Shown here: piece by piece, positions 31,161 to 32,314 of the stretch
Numbering within the stretch: position 1 is the first letter of the stretch
Layout: each line of letters begins with the position of its first letter
From: an uncultured Treponema sp.
GTDB taxonomy: Bacteria; Spirochaetota; Spirochaetia; Treponematales; Treponemataceae
Assembly (NCBI GenBank): GCA_934667505.1
Contig: CAKULY010000022.1
Coordinates: 1 to 32,314, forward strand
Length of the DNA: 32,314 bases
Direction: 5' to 3'
Notes under the pieces: generated by a model
What the model saw: the letters and a program-made list of their open reading frames with translations, nothing else
The model's database searches: none
What the model was told of the DNA's origin: nothing
Made by a program: the position numbers and the translations under genes

Positions 31161-32096
31161 ATGACACGAGAAGACGAAATCGCGGCAAAAGCTGTTAGAA
31201 TTTCAACTCTAAAATCTTTAAAAGCAAAAAGAAAACTTAGAATTTCACAGTTAAAAGCAGAAACAGAAGCAAAAATCCGCGAAATAAATATTCAGTATGC
31301 AGAAGATCCTGAAAGATTAAAAGCAAAATATGCTGCAGAAGATTACGCAAAATCTGAAAAAGCTAAAAAGAAAGCTGCAAAATCAATTGAAAAAGAAAAA
31401 TTACGATTAAGCAAAGAACGCAACTTAAGACCTTTTAAGATTAGCGAGGAAATTTTCAGTTCTATTGTTCAAGGAATTGGAGCAGGTTTGTTCATTGCCG
31501 CAACTGCATTGTTAAACGTAATAGCAATAAATAAACTTCCTGTAGAACTTGCCGCAACAAGCACAAAAATCTATAGAGTTCTTTACATTTGCTTTGGCGT
31601 AACAACGATTTTAAACTATGTAACATCTCTTCTTCATCACGCACTAACAAATGCTGGTGCAAAAGAAGTTTTTAAGCGGCTTTGCAGAATTTGCGTTTAC
31701 CTAATAATTGCAAGTGCATTTTCAATTTACGTATACACGGCAATTGCCACAAAAGTTGTCGCATTCAACTATGCAATAATCCTAAGTTCAATTGTCTGGG
31801 CGGTTTGTCTTGTCGGCATAATAATGTACGCAATCGGTGGTAGCCGCTTTGACGTAGTAAACATAGTTTTTTATGCAACTCTTGGCTGGTCAGGACTTTT
31901 TATATTCACAAAACTTTACCACGTTATTTCAAACGTAAGTTTTGGAATGTTAATAACAAGTGGAATTTTTTATACCTTAGGACTTATTTTCTGTAGCATT
32001 AGAAAAGTAAAATTTATGCACGCAATTGGAAACTTAATTGTACTTTCCGCAAGTGTATATATGTTCTTCTCGTTCTTTTATATGTTTCCAGTCTGA
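31161..32096 (+). CDS. Divergent HlyIII/PAQR (TrhA)-family membrane protein with N-terminal coiled coil
   Basis: 311 residues. Residues about 1-92 are a highly charged Ala/Lys/Glu coiled coil (for example LKAKRKLRISQLKAETEAKI). Residues about 95-311 form seven membrane segments of HlyIII type: FKISEEIFSSIVQGIGAGLF, VTSLLHHALTNAGAKEVFKR, ICVYLIIASAFSIYVY, GIFYTLGLIFCSIRKVKFMH and AIGNLIVLSASVYMFFSFF. In canonical members the zinc site uses the His of SxxxH, an Asp before the YLLIA-type segment, and HxxxH near the end. Here the SxxxH His is kept, the Asp is replaced (LCRIC) and the last His is Asn (HAIGN). Metal-dependent activity is thus doubtful. Haemolysin activity should not be assumed from the family name. 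Confidence 0.82.
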   Translation: MTREDEIAAKAVRISTLKSLKAKRKLRISQLKAETEAKIREINIQYAEDPERLKAKYAAEDYAKSEKAKKKAAKSIEKEKLRLSKERNLRPFKISEEIFSSIVQGIGAGLFIAATALLNVIAINKLPVELAATSTKIYRVLYICFGVTTILNYVTSLLHHALTNAGAKEVFKRLCRICVYLIIASAFSIYVYTAIATKVVAFNYAIILSSIVWAVCLVGIIMYAIGGSRFDVVNIVFYATLGWSGLFIFTKLYHVISNVSFGMLITSGIFYTLGLIFCSIRKVKFMHAIGNLIVLSASVYMFFSFFYMFPV

Positions 32097-32122
32097 AAAT
32101 TATAAAAACAGTTTTTCTTAAT

Positions 32123-32237
32123 TAGCCCGAACTTCGAGTTTTTTATAAATGTTAGAAAAAATGCTTTCAGCGAATTTGTACTTTGTTCAGACGGTTGTGC
32201 TCGCACTTCGTTTGAATTGGTTTGGGTTGCTACGCAA
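32123..32237 (+). repeat. 204-bp palindromic repeat, 5' part (copy 3)
   Basis: Begins with the family end TAGCCCGAACTTCGAG (32123-32138) and follows copy 1 through GCTTTCAGCGAATTTG and TGTGCTCGCACTTCG to GGTTGCTACGCAA. Similarity stops at about 32237, so the right arm is missing or lies beyond a rearrangement. The remaining bases to the window end hold nothing I can support. Confidence 0.8.
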
Positions 32238-32314
32238 TCTGAAAAAGTCAACTTTAGTACAGTCAGAAAATACCCTAAATTTCTAAGCAGCTACAGAAAT
32301 AACTGCTGATTTTT

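Noticed and set aside
31161..32096. Haemolysin
   Set aside because: HlyIII is a family name; the zinc-site residues are altered and nothing in the sequence supports lytic activity.
32283..32314. C-terminal tail of a minus-strand gene entering from the right
   Set aside because: A frame reading toward SAVISVAA and a stop is open for the last bases, but 32 bases cannot support a gene.
1..32314. CRISPR array, prophage or integrase-bearing island
   Set aside because: No regularly spaced identical repeats and no phage, integrase or transposase genes are present; the repeats are palindromic and dispersed.

Overview
The window looks like chromosomal DNA of a host-associated spirochaete, most likely Treponema. 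The reasons are AT-rich coding sequence, many lipoproteins with spirochaete-style lipoboxes, poly-G tracts, a LPP20/CsgG/SUMF1-type lipoprotein operon, the pairing of a tandem P-II protein with a DUF1538 membrane protein, and many small palindromic repeats between genes. This placement comes from family recognition and no database search was run.

Layout. 1-977 is the 3' end of ppdK (pyruvate,phosphate dikinase). It is followed by an array of hairpins, a duplicated copy of the ppdK tail and a strong terminator. 1327-5908 (minus) is a five-gene operon: LPP20-type lipoprotein, CsgG-like protein with a beta-barrel-like C-terminus, lipoprotein with five InlB-type repeats plus a SUMF1/FGE-like domain, an unrecognised 115-residue protein, and a DUF2442 protein whose start region carries a G9 tract. 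A divergent XRE-type regulator (6090-6410) faces it. Then come an OmpA-family protein (6573-7898) and a TrmH/SpoU methyltransferase (7968-8753). A complete ABC importer of the Fe(III)/AfuABC type lies on the minus strand (8796-12495). tRNA-Pro(CGG), a GH53 galactanase, a TrmN6-like methyltransferase and a YkgJ-type cysteine-cluster protein follow on the plus strand.

15280-20090 (minus) is a tight six-gene operon: lspA, mtnN, luxS, DUF1538, tandem P-II, birA. It joins the activated-methyl cycle and AI-2 synthesis to an uncharacterised membrane protein and its likely P-II partner. Upstream on the same strand are a Nif3-family protein, an unrecognised membrane protein, a DUF218/YdcF protein and two HAD phosphatases. 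The plus strand from 25010 carries a GH31 alpha-glucosidase, a large lipoprotein with glycan-binding-like modules, a SPOR-domain protein and a divergent HlyIII/PAQR-family membrane protein.

Three patterns are not explained by the genes. (1) Two G9 tracts occur. One sits inside the -35/-10 spacer of the 27149 lipoprotein promoter, as expected of a transcriptional phase-variation switch. (2) At least five genes have a -10 hexamer only six or seven bases before the ATG, several with a good -35 at 17 bp spacing, which predicts leaderless mRNAs. (3) A 204-bp palindromic repeat with related ends is present in two full copies, one partial copy, one internally deleted copy and at least one solo end. 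A further four-arm hairpin array at 6425-6510 can pair in two mutually exclusive ways, like an attenuator.
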